The notes under the pieces: model-generated
What the model saw: the letters and a program-made list of their open reading frames with translations, nothing else
Database searches by the model: none
What the model was told of the DNA's origin: nothing
Program-made: the position numbers and the translations under genes
Shown here: positions 1-11,200 of the stretch, in pieces
Numbering within the stretch: the first letter of the stretch is position 1
Layout: each line of letters opens with the position of its first letter
NCBI GenBank assembly: GCA_016196925.1
Contig: JACPWS010000082.1
Location: forward strand, 1-64,000
Length of the DNA stretch: 64,000 bases
Source: Burkholderiales bacterium
GTDB lineage: Bacteria; Pseudomonadota; Gammaproteobacteria; Burkholderiales; Burkholderiaceae_D
Direction of reading: 5' to 3'

Positions 1-26
1 ATAGTGCGCCAATAATAATGAAAAAA

Positions 27-842
27 CTATTCAGGCTCTCGCGCCCAGAAATAACGGTCGGGGATCAGTTTGCCCATGCCCAGTCTTTGGGCGTGGGCGA
101 TGGCGGCCTGGGTGTATTCCTGCGCTTCCAGCACCGCTTCCGGCATTTCCAGGCCTTTCGCCAGCAGCGCCGCGATGGCCGCCGCTAAGGTGGCGCCGGC
201 GCCGACGTAAGCGCCGGCAAGGCGCGGCCAATGGTCGTTGCGCACCACGCCGGCTTCGTTAAACAGGGTATTCGCGACGGCGCCGGCCGCTGCCGCGGTG
301 CCCGTGACCAGCACATATTCGCAGCCGGATTCGATCAGGCTGGCGACGTCGGCTTCCAGTTCGTCCGGGATTGGCGTTTCTTTCCAGGTTTCCGCCAGGC
401 GCGACAATTCGACTGCAGAGATCAGCAATACGCTCGCTTGCGGGATCAGCAATTCGCGGATGGACAGCAACAAGTCTTCGCTGTCTTCGCCCTGATCGGG
501 CACGGCCGCATGGAATGGGTCGAGCACCAGCGGCAGATCGGGGTAATCGGACACGATTTCGGCGATCACGCTGACATTTTCCACGCTGCCCACCTGGCCG
601 ACCTTGAAGGCCGCGACTTGCATGTCTTCCAGCACGGTGCGCGCTTGTTCGTTGAGTAGGTCGGCGTCGAGCGGGTGGACGTCATCGATCTGCGCGGTAT
701 CGCCGGTCAGTATCGCCGTGACGACCGGCAAGCCGTGGCAGCCCATGGCGGCGAAGGACGCCAGGTCGGCCTGTACGCCGATAGCCGCGACCGGGTCGGA
801 AGCGTCGAAACTGAGGATAAGTGGAGAAATTTGGTTTTGCAC
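27..842 (-). CDS. ThiD-like hydroxymethylpyrimidine(-phosphate) kinase homologue with degenerate active site
   Basis: A 271-residue ribokinase-fold protein of the ThiD family, which phosphorylates HMP and HMP-P in thiamine synthesis. Similarity is clear over the whole length: IGVQADLASFAAMGCHG near residue 21, LPLVLDP near residue 104, and the C-terminal anion-hole region near residue 214. Several signature residues are changed. The N-terminal glycine-rich DPSGGAG-type motif reads DPVAAIG. The usual TPN segment reads ISA. The HGxGCT/GxGD-type motif reads VGAGAT (G214-A-G-A-T218), so alanine stands where the family has the catalytic Cys or Asp. It is divergently placed to the rubredoxin gene, a pairing seen in Burkholderiales. 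It may be a poorly active or non-catalytic paralogue; the family assignment is safe but the activity is not. Confidence 0.8.
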   Translation of the reverse strand: MQNQISPLILSFDASDPVAAIGVQADLASFAAMGCHGLPVVTAILTGDTAQIDDVHPLDADLLNEQARTVLEDMQVAAFKVGQVGSVENVSVIAEIVSDYPDLPLVLDPFHAAVPDQGEDSEDLLLSIRELLIPQASVLLISAVELSRLAETWKETPIPDELEADVASLIESGCEYVLVTGTAAAAGAVANTLFNEAGVVRNDHWPRLAGAYVGAGATLAAAIAALLAKGLEMPEAVLEAQEYTQAAIAHAQRLGMGKLIPDRYFWAREPE

Positions 843-965
843 GTTGGGTAGATTAATATAGCTGACTTCGCGGGATCGCCAGCGCGAGCGCTGACACCAT
901 AACGGCGTCTGACGCGGGGGATTTGCAGCAGTTTTAATATTTTACTTGATTGAAGGGCTTTAGTC

Positions 966-1160
966 GTGAGCGAAAAGGGAGTGGCGGTGGTGGAATACAA
1001 GACTTGGATGTGTCTGATTTGTGGCTGGGTCTATGATGAAGAGCAAGGCTTGCCCGAAGAAGGTATCCCTGCCGGGACTAAATGGGAAGAGGTCCCGATG
1101 AACTGGACTTGCCCAGAATGCGGCGCCCGCAAAGACGACTTTGAAATGGTCGTGATCTGA
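966..1160 (+). CDS. Rubredoxin
   Basis: A 64-residue one-iron electron carrier. The two iron-binding CxxC knuckles are plain: CLICGWVY and CPECGARKDDF. Between them lie the aromatic and acidic residues typical of rubredoxins (YDEEQGLPEEGIPAGTKWEEVP). The reading frame opens with GTG at 966. Internal GTG codons at 981 and 990 are alternatives, and a purine-rich AAAAGGGA precedes 981, so the first ten residues are uncertain. It stands alone, divergent from the ThiD-like gene and upstream of pilG. The redox partner cannot be told from the context. Confidence 0.93.
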   Translation: MSEKGVAVVEYKTWMCLICGWVYDEEQGLPEEGIPAGTKWEEVPMNWTCPECGARKDDFEMVVI

Positions 1161-1227
1161 TTGAATTTTGCCGACGATGTTGCGTAGAGTGTTTATTCAA
1201 GGAAAAAAAGCGCAAGCTTGCTATTTT

Positions 1228-1255
1228 TTGTTACAGTGACATGTGACCTTAATAC
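1228..1255 (+). promoter_or_regulatory. Candidate promoter of the pilGHIJ-chpA operon
   Basis: TTGTTA (1228-1233) and TAATAC (1250-1255) are separated by 16 bp and lie 20 bp before the pilG ATG, which has GGAAGAGA as its ribosome-binding site. The match to a sigma70 promoter is moderate. A self-complementary GCAAGCTTGC followed by a T run just upstream (about 1211-1229) may end the rubredoxin transcript. Confidence 0.35.
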
Positions 1256-1275
1256 TGACGGGAAGAGATAATCTT

Positions 1276-1674
1276 ATGTCAACGTTGGCAGACAATGAGA
1301 ACTTGAAGATCATGGTGATCGACGACAGCAGCACCATACGTCGGTCGGCCGAGATATTTCTCGGACAGGCAGGTTATAAAATTGTGTTGGCTGAAGACGG
1401 CTTCGACGCGCTCGCCAAGATCAATGATACGCATCCCGATCTGATTTTTTGCGACATTCTGATGCCCAGGCTGGACGGCTATCAGACCTGCGCGCTGATT
1501 AAAAAGAGTGCAAAATTCCGCGACACGCCTGTCATCATGCTGTCGTCCAAGGACGGTTTGTTCGACCGGGCGCGCGGCGCGATGGTGGGCTCGGATGAAT
1601 ATCTGACCAAGCCATTTACCAAGGATAGCTTGCTGAAAACGGTGAGAAATTACACATCGTCGCAGCTTAAATAA
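1276..1674 (+). CDS. pilG: Twitching motility response regulator PilG
   Basis: A single-domain CheY-like receiver of 132 residues. The acidic pair (IDDSS, about 16-17), the phospho-acceptor D60 in FCDILMP, the Thr/Ser of MLSS and the Lys of LTKPF are all present. It starts the pilGHIJ-chpA order. In Pseudomonas, PilG acts downstream of ChpA to promote pilus extension. An ORF reads back to 1243, but the ATG at 1276 has a good SD (GGAAGAGA at 1261) and gives the usual family length. There is no output domain. Confidence 0.93.
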   Translation: MSTLADNENLKIMVIDDSSTIRRSAEIFLGQAGYKIVLAEDGFDALAKINDTHPDLIFCDILMPRLDGYQTCALIKKSAKFRDTPVIMLSSKDGLFDRARGAMVGSDEYLTKPFTKDSLLKTVRNYTSSQLK

Positions 1675-1702
1675 TTGCAGTTTAATGTGAGGTAGAAATA
1701 AT

Positions 1703-2068
1703 ATGGCCATACAAAAAATTCTGGTGGTGGACGATTCCCCGACCGAACGCTATTTTCTGACCGATGTGCTGGTGAAAAACGGTTTTTCGGTTTCCACGGC
1801 TGAAAACGGCGAAGAAGCGCTGAGCAAGATCAAGGCCGACAAGCCGCAGCTGATTTTGATGGACGTCGTGATGCCGGGACAAAACGGCTTCCAGATCACC
1901 CGCGCGATCGCCCGCGACCCCGAAACACAAGACGTGCCGGTGATTATCTGCACCAGCAAGAACCAGGAAACCGATCGCATCTGGGGCTTGCGTCAGGGCG
2001 CGCGCGACTATCTGGTCAAGCCGATAGACCCGCAAGAATTGCTGGCCAAGATAGCCGCGCTCGGCTAA
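1703..2068 (+). CDS. pilH: Twitching motility response regulator PilH
   Basis: A second CheY-like stand-alone receiver of 121 residues, 28 bp after pilG. It begins KILVVDDSPTER, has the phospho-acceptor D54 in ILMDVVMPG, the ICTS motif and the conserved Lys in YLVKPID. The longer match to VVMPGQNGF and the gene order separate it from pilG. In the Chp system PilH acts as the second phosphate acceptor and is linked to pilus retraction and signal decay. ATG at 1703 follows a purine-rich GGTAGAAA. Confidence 0.93.
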   Translation: MAIQKILVVDDSPTERYFLTDVLVKNGFSVSTAENGEEALSKIKADKPQLILMDVVMPGQNGFQITRAIARDPETQDVPVIICTSKNQETDRIWGLRQGARDYLVKPIDPQELLAKIAALG

Positions 2069-2122
2069 GCGTATCGTCGGACCTTATCTCAGCCTTCCTA
2101 TCGGATATCTTCGGATTGCCTC

Positions 2123-2707
2123 ATGAACCAGACTTTGCACGAAACCTCTGCAGCGAATCTTGAAGCGGTGAAATCTGATAGCGGCGTGCGCCGCACGCGT
2201 TTGCGTGAATTCCAGGCGCAATTGGTGGAACGGATGCAAGCGGCCCAGCGCGGCGGCTATACCCAGCTCAGTCAGCTCGGGATCATGATAGGTCAGGGCC
2301 GCTATTTGCTGAATTTGCGCGAAGCCGGCGAAATCGTCTCGGCCGGCGCCATGACCAGGGTGCCGCTGACCAAGGACTGGTATATAGGTTTATCGAATAT
2401 CCGCGGCAATTTGACCAGCGTGGTCGATCTGCCGCGTTTTCAGGGACATGACGCGACCAAGTTGGAGGCGGCTTGCCGCATCGTTGCGTTCGCTCCCGGA
2501 CTGGCGTTTAACAGCGGCTTGCTGGTGTCGCAGGTGCTCGGTTTGCGTAACGTCGCAGAAATGGAAGAATTGCCGCCCGAGGCCGCAGAGCATGGAAGCA
2601 AACCATGGCTGGCAAAAAAATATCGCGACCGCGACGGCAACGTCTGGTCCGAACTCAGTTTGGCTATGTTGGTGCAGGATCAGGACTTTTTGCAGATAGG
2701 TATATAA
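2123..2707 (+). CDS. pilI: CheW-like adaptor PilI
   Basis: A 194-residue protein with a CheW-type domain over most of its length (GIMIGQGRYLLNLREAGEIV near residue 55, then WYIGLSNIRGNLTSVVDL). CheW proteins couple the chemoreceptor to the histidine kinase. In this operon it should link PilJ to ChpA. It sits between pilH and pilJ as in other type IV pilus chemosensory clusters. No pilK (CheR-type methyltransferase) or chpB (methylesterase) follows anywhere in the cluster. Confidence 0.9.
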   Translation: MNQTLHETSAANLEAVKSDSGVRRTRLREFQAQLVERMQAAQRGGYTQLSQLGIMIGQGRYLLNLREAGEIVSAGAMTRVPLTKDWYIGLSNIRGNLTSVVDLPRFQGHDATKLEAACRIVAFAPGLAFNSGLLVSQVLGLRNVAEMEELPPEAAEHGSKPWLAKKYRDRDGNVWSELSLAMLVQDQDFLQIGI

Positions 2708-2762
2708 GTCAGTGCGCTAAAACGCCCATTGACCGCTTTTCAATCGTTTAGGAGACTTAGTA

Positions 2763-5132
2763 ATGGCATTTAATCTACCGTTCTTGTCCAAGGGAAAAGA
2801 AGATCCGGAATTTGACGGGGCAGAGGTTGCGGCAAGGTCGTTCGGAAATGCTGATTCGACTGAGATTGAAGAAGCGAGCAATGTAAAAATGTTGGCGCCG
2901 GATGCGCAGGATCCTCCTGCCGCAGCGGTCAGCAAGGCGCCGGTGGCGAACGATCCGGTACTCGGCGCACCGCTTCATAGCCAGGCTGAAACGCATGCCG
3001 ATGCGACTTTCATCGGCGATGCGCTGGAAAAAGGTGGCGATATCCGCCTGCCGCTGATCGGACGCATGTCGCTGCAGCGGCAGATGCGCATCTTGTCCCT
3101 CATCATGGCGGCAGCCTTGTTTATGGGCGCGCTGTTCGTGTATCTGAACGCTAGCCAGTCGGCCTTGATTTCCACCCAGGCGCAAATCGCCGGCGAGGCG
3201 CTGATGCACTCGCAACGTATCGGTAAGGCGGCGCCTAACGCGATTCAGGGTAACGTCGAAGCGTTTAAGCAGCTCGACGAGAGCCGCAAGGAAATGAACA
3301 ACGACTTGAATATCCTGCTGAACGGCGGCAGCTATCAGGGCCGCAGCGTCGATAGGGCAGACTCAACGCTGGAACCGGTCGTGAAGGCCACCCTGAATGC
3401 CTGGAAAAACTCGGATAAGGCGGCCGACACTATACTGAAGCGTCGCAAGGAATTGACCGGCTTCGGCGAAACCCTGCAAAAACTGAATACGCTGTCCCCG
3501 GTCTTGCTGGAACTGACTGAACAAATTTCGACGTTGAAAGTACAGGGCGGCGGTTCCGCGCGCGAGATTTCCGCTTCCGGCCAGCTGGTCATGCTGACCC
3601 AGCGTCTGGGCCGCAGCGCCAACGAATTCCTGACTTCCGAGGGTGTGAACCCGGAAACGGCCTTCCTGCTCGGCAAAGATACCAACACTTTCCGCGACCT
3701 GGTCGACGGTTTCTTGAAAGGCAGCGATGTATTGCGCCTGACTGCAAGCAAAGATGCCGACACCCGCGAGAAACTGACTGAATTGCAAAAAACTTTCAGC
3801 GAATACCAGGTATCGGTGTCCAGCATCCTCGGCAATCTGCAAAATTTTATTGCAGCAAAACAATCCGAACAATTGCTGTTTAATGAAAACGAAGAGTTGA
3901 AGAGCAAGATCAGCAAGTTGCAGAAGACTTATACCGCCCAGCAGGACTCCAGTAACTTGTCTTTCTGGCTGATGTTGTTGAGCGCCCTGGTGGCCTTGGC
4001 GGCCGCGGTAGGCATCGCCCTGGTACTGTTGCAGGATAGCCGCAACCGCGCCAAGGAAGCGAACGAACGCCGCCTCGAGGCCGATGCCCAGATGTTGCAG
4101 GCGCAAAAGCAGGAAGAAGAAGCGAAAGCCGCCAACGACCAGAACCAGGCCGCGATTTTGCGCCTGATGAACGAATTGCAGGAAGTGGCGGACGGCGACT
4201 TGACGGTGCAGGCGACGGTGTCGGAAGACATCACCGGCGCGATCGCCGACTCGGTTAACTATACGGTGGAAGAGTTGCGCGGACTGGTAGGGCGCGTGAC
4301 CAATACGGCGGAGCAGGTTACCTCGGCCTCCAACCAGGCGCAAAATATTTCCAGCGACTTGCTCGATGCGTCCGAGCAGCAATCGCGCGAAATTACCGAT
4401 GCCGGCCAGGTCGTTCTGACGATGGCAGCGGAAATTACCGACGTCTCGCGCTCCGCCAACGAATCGGCGGAAGTTGCGCGGCAATCGGTGGCGGCGGCGG
4501 AGCAAGGCGCATATGCGGTGGAAAACGCGATCAAGGGTATGAACGAGATCCGCGAACAGATCCAGGAAACGTCCAAGCGGATTAAACGTCTTGGCGAATC
4601 CTCGCAAGAGATCGGCGAAATCACCGAACTGATTTCCGACATTACCGAACAGACCAACGTGCTGGCGCTGAATGCGGCGATCCAGGCGGCCTCCGCCGGC
4701 GAAGCCGGGCGCGGCTTCTCGGTGGTGGCGGAAGAGGTGCAGCGGCTGGCGGAACGTTCGGCCGAAGCGACCAAGCAGATCGGTGCGCTGGTGCGTACGA
4801 TTCAGACCGATACCCACGATGCGGTAGCGGCGATGGAAAAATCCACCCAGGGTGTGGTCGAGGGGGCGAAACTGTCCGATGCGGCCGGTACTGCGCTGTC
4901 TGAAATCCGTAGCGTTTCGAATCGTCTGGCGGAACTGATTCAGGGCATCTCGCTGGCGACCGAGCAACAGGCGACCTCGGCCAACGGCGTGGCGCAAAAC
5001 ATCCAGCACATTTTGACGATCACCGAACAGACGCAAAATGGCACCCAGCAAACTGCGGAATCGATTAAGGAATTGTCGATGCTGGCTGAAGAACTCAAGA
5101 ACTCGGTATCCCGTTTCCGGGTTGCTGCCTGA
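2763..5132 (+). CDS. pilJ: Type IV pilus methyl-accepting chemoreceptor PilJ
   Basis: A 789-residue membrane chemoreceptor. A cytoplasmic, acidic N-terminal extension of about 105 residues precedes the first membrane helix (about 109-128). A periplasmic PilJ-type sensor region of about 270 residues follows, then a second helix (about 399-423), a HAMP-like coiled coil and a long MCP signalling domain. The conserved hairpin tip reads [20 protein letters not shown]. The protein ends in SRFRVAA, with no CheR-docking pentapeptide. ATG at 2763 has GGAGACTT upstream. The 100-residue soluble N-terminus is the only unexpected part. Confidence 0.93.
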   Translation: MAFNLPFLSKGKEDPEFDGAEVAARSFGNADSTEIEEASNVKMLAPDAQDPPAAAVSKAPVANDPVLGAPLHSQAETHADATFIGDALEKGGDIRLPLIGRMSLQRQMRILSLIMAAALFMGALFVYLNASQSALISTQAQIAGEALMHSQRIGKAAPNAIQGNVEAFKQLDESRKEMNNDLNILLNGGSYQGRSVDRADSTLEPVVKATLNAWKNSDKAADTILKRRKELTGFGETLQKLNTLSPVLLELTEQISTLKVQGGGSAREISASGQLVMLTQRLGRSANEFLTSEGVNPETAFLLGKDTNTFRDLVDGFLKGSDVLRLTASKDADTREKLTELQKTFSEYQVSVSSILGNLQNFIAAKQSEQLLFNENEELKSKISKLQKTYTAQQDSSNLSFWLMLLSALVALAAAVGIALVLLQDSRNRAKEANERRLEADAQMLQAQKQEEEAKAANDQNQAAILRLMNELQEVADGDLTVQATVSEDITGAIADSVNYTVEELRGLVGRVTNTAEQVTSASNQAQNISSDLLDASEQQSREITDAGQVVLTMAAEITDVSRSANESAEVARQSVAAAEQGAYAVENAIKGMNEIREQIQETSKRIKRLGESSQEIGEITELISDITEQTNVLALNAAIQAASAGEAGRGFSVVAEEVQRLAERSAEATKQIGALVRTIQTDTHDAVAAMEKSTQGVVEGAKLSDAAGTALSEIRSVSNRLAELIQGISLATEQQATSANGVAQNIQHILTITEQTQNGTQQTAESIKELSMLAEELKNSVSRFRVAA

Positions 5133-5179
5133 TTTCCCAGCCTTGGGTTGTTAGCCTAGCAGCCTGATCATAATTGCAC

Positions 5180-5203
5180 GGCGATGAACCGGAGTTCATC
5201 GCC
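5180..5203 (+). promoter_or_regulatory. Perfect 10-bp stem-loop between pilJ and chpA
   Basis: GGCGATGAAC (5180-5189), a CGGA tetraloop and GTTCATCGCC (5194-5203) form an uninterrupted 10-bp hairpin 21 bp before the chpA start. No T run follows, so it is not a Rho-independent terminator. Likely roles are mRNA processing or stability between the abundant receptor and the very large kinase. That role is inferred. Confidence 0.6.
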
Positions 5204-5224
5204 ACTTGAGTTTGCGGAGTATGC

Positions 5225-8200
5225 ATGACATCCGATTTTTCAAATTCGCCACAGCTGCCTCAGGATCAGTTCGACATCGGCCCCTTGTCCTGGGTGATGG
5301 GGGAAGTGCGCGAAGCCATCAGCAATGCCGGCAAGATGCTGACCGAAGCACTGCCGCAGGATGCTGAAGCCCGCTCCACCAGCTTATTGCATGCAAAAAG
5401 CTATCTGCATCAGGCGCACGGCGCCTTGCAGATCGTGGATATAGACGGCGTCTCCATCGTCACCGAAACCATAGAAGACTTGCTGGAAAGGCTGCAGAGC
5501 AAACAACTGGAAATGAGCGAGGCCAACGTCACGCTGATTAACGATGCTTTCCATGCCGTCTTGCGTTATCTGGAAGATTTGCTGTCCGGCGCCGCGCATC
5601 AGCCGGTGCGTTTATTTCCGTATTACCGCGCCTTGCTGGAAATTAAGGGCGCGGAGAGAATTCATCCGGCGGATTTGTTTTTCCCGGCCCTGTCGGTGCA
5701 AGAACCAATCCCTGAAATGGCCGTCAGGCGTCCGCCGCCCGCCGTCAGCTATGCCGGCCTGCGCCCGCGTTTTGAAAAATTGTTGCTGACGGTACTGACC
5801 GGCAAAGACAAAACGCAACAGCTGGCGGCCGTGCAAGCGATGCACGACTTGATCGCCGAAGTCGAGCAGGGGCAGGGCAATGCGCAAGGCAAGGCTTTTT
5901 GGGTAGTGATGCGCGCCTTTGCCGAAGCGGTCGCGCAGGGTGCGATAGAGAACCAGCAATATGTAAAACAGATTTTCGGCCGCATCAACCTGCAAATCCG
6001 CCGCCTGGTGGATGGCGTCAGCACAATCCCGGAACGCTTGCTGCGAGACGCCTTGTTTTTCCTGGCGCAAGTCGAGCAGCCGTCTCCGTTCGTGGCGAGG
6101 ATACGCCAGGCCTATCAACTGGATAACCAGGTGCCGGCCGATTACGATCAGAAACATTACGGTCAGATCGCCGCCGGCGCCCTGGCGACAGCCAAGGAGC
6201 AGCTGACGGCGGTCAAGAATTTGTGGGGCAGGATAGCCAACAGTGAAACCGGGCTGGCGGATAAATTTTCGCAAAAAATGAAAGATCTGGCCGAGACCGG
6301 TGCGCAATTGAACGCGCCTTCGCTCTCGAAGTTATTGCGTGAACTGAGCGGCATCGCCCGTCATGTGGCGCATTCGCCCGATGGCAGCAAGCTGGGGCTG
6401 GAGCTGGCTACCAGCTTGTTATTTGTAGAAAATGCGCTGGACCAGATCACGCACTTGCCGGCCCATTTTTCCGAAAGAGCCGACGAGATTACCGCGCGTC
6501 TGTTGTCTGTGGTTTCCGGCGATGAGCCGCAAACCCAGGCGGCCTGGATGGGCGAGATTTCGCGCGAAGCGCAGCAGCGCCAGACCATGGCCGTGCTGGT
6601 GACCGAGATGCAGACCAGCTTGCGTCAGGTCGAGAAAACGCTCGACGAATATTTCCGTGAACCGGCCGGCACCGAAGCTTTAAAGCCGGTGGACAGCGTA
6701 TTGCACCAGATCGCCGGCGCCCTGGCGATACTCGACCAGGACGACGCCATGCTGGCGGTCGAGCATACGCGCCGTCTGGTCGGCGAATTTGCGGCGCCGG
6801 CCGCGGATGATGCTGAGACGACCGCGGCACACAGCGCCGCCGCCCATCAAAATGTGGCGCAGAACATAGGCGCACTCTCCTTTTTTATAGAAACCCTGCA
6901 ATCCCAGCCGGAAACGGCCAAGAAGAAATTCAGCTTCGATGCCGAAGCGGGCATCTTCCGCTCCAACTTGCTGGAAACGCCGGCCGGCAAGGAATTGCTG
7001 CCGGCGGCGCATGCCGCAGCTGCCGACGATCAGTTGTCGGCGGCGGCGGATGCGGACATCGCTCCGGTCTTGACGGCAGAACAAGAGCTGGCCAGGCAAC
7101 AGCAAGAATCGGCCAGGCTGCTGGCCTCGCTGGCCGATGCGCCCGAAGATAGCGCCTTGCAGGCACAGCTGAAAGATTCGCTGGAATCGGAACGTTCGGT
7201 GGCGGCCTTGCTGGATGACAGCGACGCCACCGGCCGCGCCAAAACGATGATGGATTTGCTCGATAAGCCCGATTTCTCCGCTTCGCCGGCAGACTTGCAA
7301 GAAATGGTAGAGGCCAGCGCGCCGGTGGTCACCGCAATCCATCTGGCGCAAGTGCCCGAGCTGCCGGACAGCGATGCGGCGATCGACGCCGAATTGCTGG
7401 AAATTTTCCTGACAGAAGCGGACGAGGTATTGCAATTCGTGCACGAAACCCTGCCTTTGTCGCGTAAGGATACCGACAATCTGGAATACCTGACCAGCTT
7501 GCGCCGTTCTTTCCATACGCTGAAAGGCAGCAGCCGCATGGTGGGCCTGACCGTGTTCGGCGAAACCGCCTGGAGCATAGAACAAGTCATGAATCTGTGG
7601 CTGTCCGAGTCGCGCCACGGCAACGAACATCTGTATGCCCTGCTGGAGCGTGCCGCTGCTGACATGGTTGACTGGGTGGGCGAGTTAAAGCAAGCCGGAT
7701 ACTCGAACCGGACCGGCGCCGCCCTCATCGCGGCGGCAGAGCGTATCAAGGCCGGATTAGCCTATAGCTACACTGAAGAGCCGCTAGCCGCGGCTGCCGT
7801 CGCGCCGTTGCCGGAGCTGGCAGCGGAACGAGCGCTTGCGCCTGAAATGGCGCTGGACGCGGACACTATCGTGGCCGATGTACCGCAGGATTTCGAGCTG
7901 GAGCCGTTTGACGAATTGCCAGACAGCGTCAGCCTGCCGCATACAGAGCATGGCGAGGGTGTGGTGCCCGCGGCAATGCAAGTCGCCGCAGCTGAAGCGC
8001 CGGAGCCGGAGTTTGCGCTGGAATTCCCTGCGCCCGCTACCGACCGCCTTAGTGCGTCCCTGCCGTTGGCTGCGCTTCCTGCAGTTGCGGAAATTGTGGC
8101 ACTTCCCGAAGTGGCAGGACTTCCTGAGATTGCAGAGATTCCTGGAATTCAGGAACTGGTTGAAATTCACGAAATTGCCGGGCAGTTATCCGAGCCAATC

Positions 8201-11200
8201 ACGGACATGCCGGAATCGCTGGAGGCACAGGCGGAAACCGCGGCCGAGATCAGGCCGGCTGACGAGCTCATGCACCGGCACGTAAGCATCGCAAGCCCGG
8301 AGGCAGTACCGACGGCGGAACCGGTTAGCGCACGAATTATAGATTTTCCCGATTTGTCCAAACCGGTGCTCAGCCAGGATGACAATATCAAACGCATAGG
8401 CGAGCTAGAAATCAGCCTGCCCCTGTACACGATTTACATGGCGGAAACCGACGAGATCGTGCGCTTCTTGTCGCAGGACTTTGCCGAATGGCGGCACGAG
8501 CCGCATAGAAACGTGTCCACTCATGCGATCCACGCCGCGCATTCGCTGGCCGGCAGCTCGGCCACGGTGGGCTTGAAGCCTTTGCAAGAGTTGGCGCATA
8601 GCCTGGAACTGGTATTGCAAAGGCTGGAAAGGCATCCGGTCGGTTTGTTCGGCGGCGAATACGATGTGCTCGAACATGCGCTGGAAACCGCCAAGCGCAT
8701 GTTGCAGAAATTCGCCTTGTCTGAAATGGCCGCGCCGGCGCCGGACGAACTGAGTCAGCTTGAGCATTTGCTGCAAGACGTGATAGCGCGTTCCAGCGCC
8801 GGCGCCGATGAAGAATTCCTGACTTCGACCAACGAACAATTGGCGCCGGCAGACTTGTCTGTCGCGGAGATGGCAGCCTCGCATGCCGTTCCAGAAGTCG
8901 CGCCGGCATTGCCGGCGACTCCGCTCATGGTGCCGGCGCAGTTTGCCGAAGCCGCGCCCGGGACCAGCGAGAGCGTCGAGAGCGAATTGCAGATCAAGGA
9001 TGATCTCGATCTCGACTTGCTGCCGGTGTTTATAGAAGAGGGCAATGATCTCTTGCCTATGGTCGGGCAATTGCTGCGTTCCTGGCAGGAACAGCCGGAA
9101 GACAGCGCGATCCCGCAATCGATCGCACGCCTGATGCATACCATCAAGGGCAGCGCCAGGATGGCCGGCGCCATGGGACTGGGGCAACATATCCACGACA
9201 TGGAAACCCGCATCGAAAATCTGATGCACGGCGGAAGCGTGGTGCGCCTGCCTTTGCTGGAAGATTTGCTGGCGCGCCACGATCACAGCATGCATTTGTT
9301 TGAGCGTCTGCAAAATCCTGAAGCTTATGCAACGGCGGCCCCGCTACTGAGCGCGGCGCAGGAACTCGATCAATTCCAGGAAATCATGGCGGTCGCGCCA
9401 GCCGCAACGGCCGCGCCGGAAGCCAGCAGCGCCTTGCTGAATCTGGCGCCGCTGATGCCGCTGCCCGAGCGTAACGGCGCCGCGGCGCTGCCGCTGAGTC
9501 CGGCGGCAGCGCTGGGCGCGCCGGTGCCGCTGGTGCGGGTGCGCGCCGATATTCTGGACCGGTTGGTGAACCAGGCCGGTGAAGTGTCGATTTCGCGTTC
9601 GCGCTTGGAAAACGAAGTCGGCACCCTGCGCACTTCCCTGACTGAATTGACGGAAAACGTCAATCGCTTGCGCGACCAGTTGCGCGAAGTCGAAATCCAG
9701 GCGGAAACGCAGATCACCTCGCGCATGGCGCATTCCGCCGACCGCGAATTCGACCCGTTGGAATTCGACCGCTTCACCCGTTTGCAAGAGCTGACCCGCA
9801 TGATGGCGGAGAGCGTCAGCGACGTGGCGACCGTGCAAACCAACCTGACCCGCACCATAGACGGCGCTTCCAACGACTTGCACGTGCAGGCGCGCCTGAC
9901 GCGCGAATTGCAGCAAGACCTGATGCGGGTGCGCATGATACCGTTCGCCAGCATTTCCGAGCGCCTGTACCGCGTGACGCGCCAGACCGCCAAGGAAGTC
10001 GACAAGCGCGTCAATCTCGACATACGCGGCGCCTCGGTAGAGATGGACCGCAGCGTGCTGGAAAAAATGGCCGGACCGTTTGAGCATCTGTTGCGCAACG
10101 CCATCGTGCACGGCATAGAAAGCCGCGAACAGCGCCGCGCGCAAGGCAAACAGGAAACCGGCGAATTGCTGATCGAAATCCGCCAGGAAGGTAACGAAGT
10201 CGTGATCCGCTTCCGCGATGACGGCCAGGGCCTGAGCCTGATGCGGATACGCGACAAAGCCAAAGCGATAGGCTTGATCGCTCACGATGAAAATCCCGGC
10301 GATGCAGAAACCGCCAATATGATTTTCGAACCGGGCTTTTCCACCGCGACCGAAGTCACCGAGCTGGCCGGACGCGGGGTGGGCATGGACGTGGTGCGTT
10401 CCGAAGCCGCTTCGCTGGGCGGGCGCGTGGAAGTCGTTAGCAACGAAGGGCAGGGCGCAGAATTCACGATACGCCTGCCGCTGACGCTGGCCGTGACCCA
10501 AGTGGTGTTGCTGAGTTCCGGCGACAAGACTTATGCCGTGCCTTCGGTGCTGGTCGAGCAGGTCCAGCAATTGAAATCGAATGCGCTGGCGAACGCCTAT
10601 AACGACGGCGCCGTGCTGTGGCAAGGGCAGCGCGTCAGCATGTATTACCTGTCTTCCATGCTGGGACAGCATGAAATCGCGCCGCTGACGCAGCAATACA
10701 CGCCTTTGTTGATCATGAAGAGCGGCACCGAAAGGGTGGCGATCCACGTCGACGACATCCTCGGCAACCGCGAGGTGGTGGTCAAGAATATCGGCCCGCA
10801 ACTGGCGCGCATGACCGGCATCGCCGGCGCCACCGTGCTCGGTTCCGGCGAGATCGTGCTGATCTTGAATCCGGTGCCGCTGGCGCATCGCCTGGAACAC
10901 GAGCATGCACGCCAGTTGGAACAAGGCATGCAAGCCGCCCCAGAACTCGGCGCCGTGGCCGACATGCACGGCAGCACCGAGGTAGCGGCCGCCAAGGCGG
11001 AGCCGGTACAAGGCTTGCGCATGCAAAAAACCGTGATGGTGGTCGACGATTCGCTGACCGTGCGCCGCGTGACCCAGCGTCTGCTGACGCGCGAAGGCTA
11101 TCAGGTGGTCCTGGCCAAAGACGGCATCGATGCGCTCGAGCAACTGCAATCGGTGACGCCGGACGTGATGCTGGTCGATATCGAAATGCCGCGCATGGAT

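Noticed and set aside
3363-5051. 562-codon open frame on the minus strand
   Set aside because: It lies antisense to the well-conserved MCP domain of pilJ; its translation is a low-complexity mixture of Arg, Gln, Leu and His typical of a GC-rich shadow frame.
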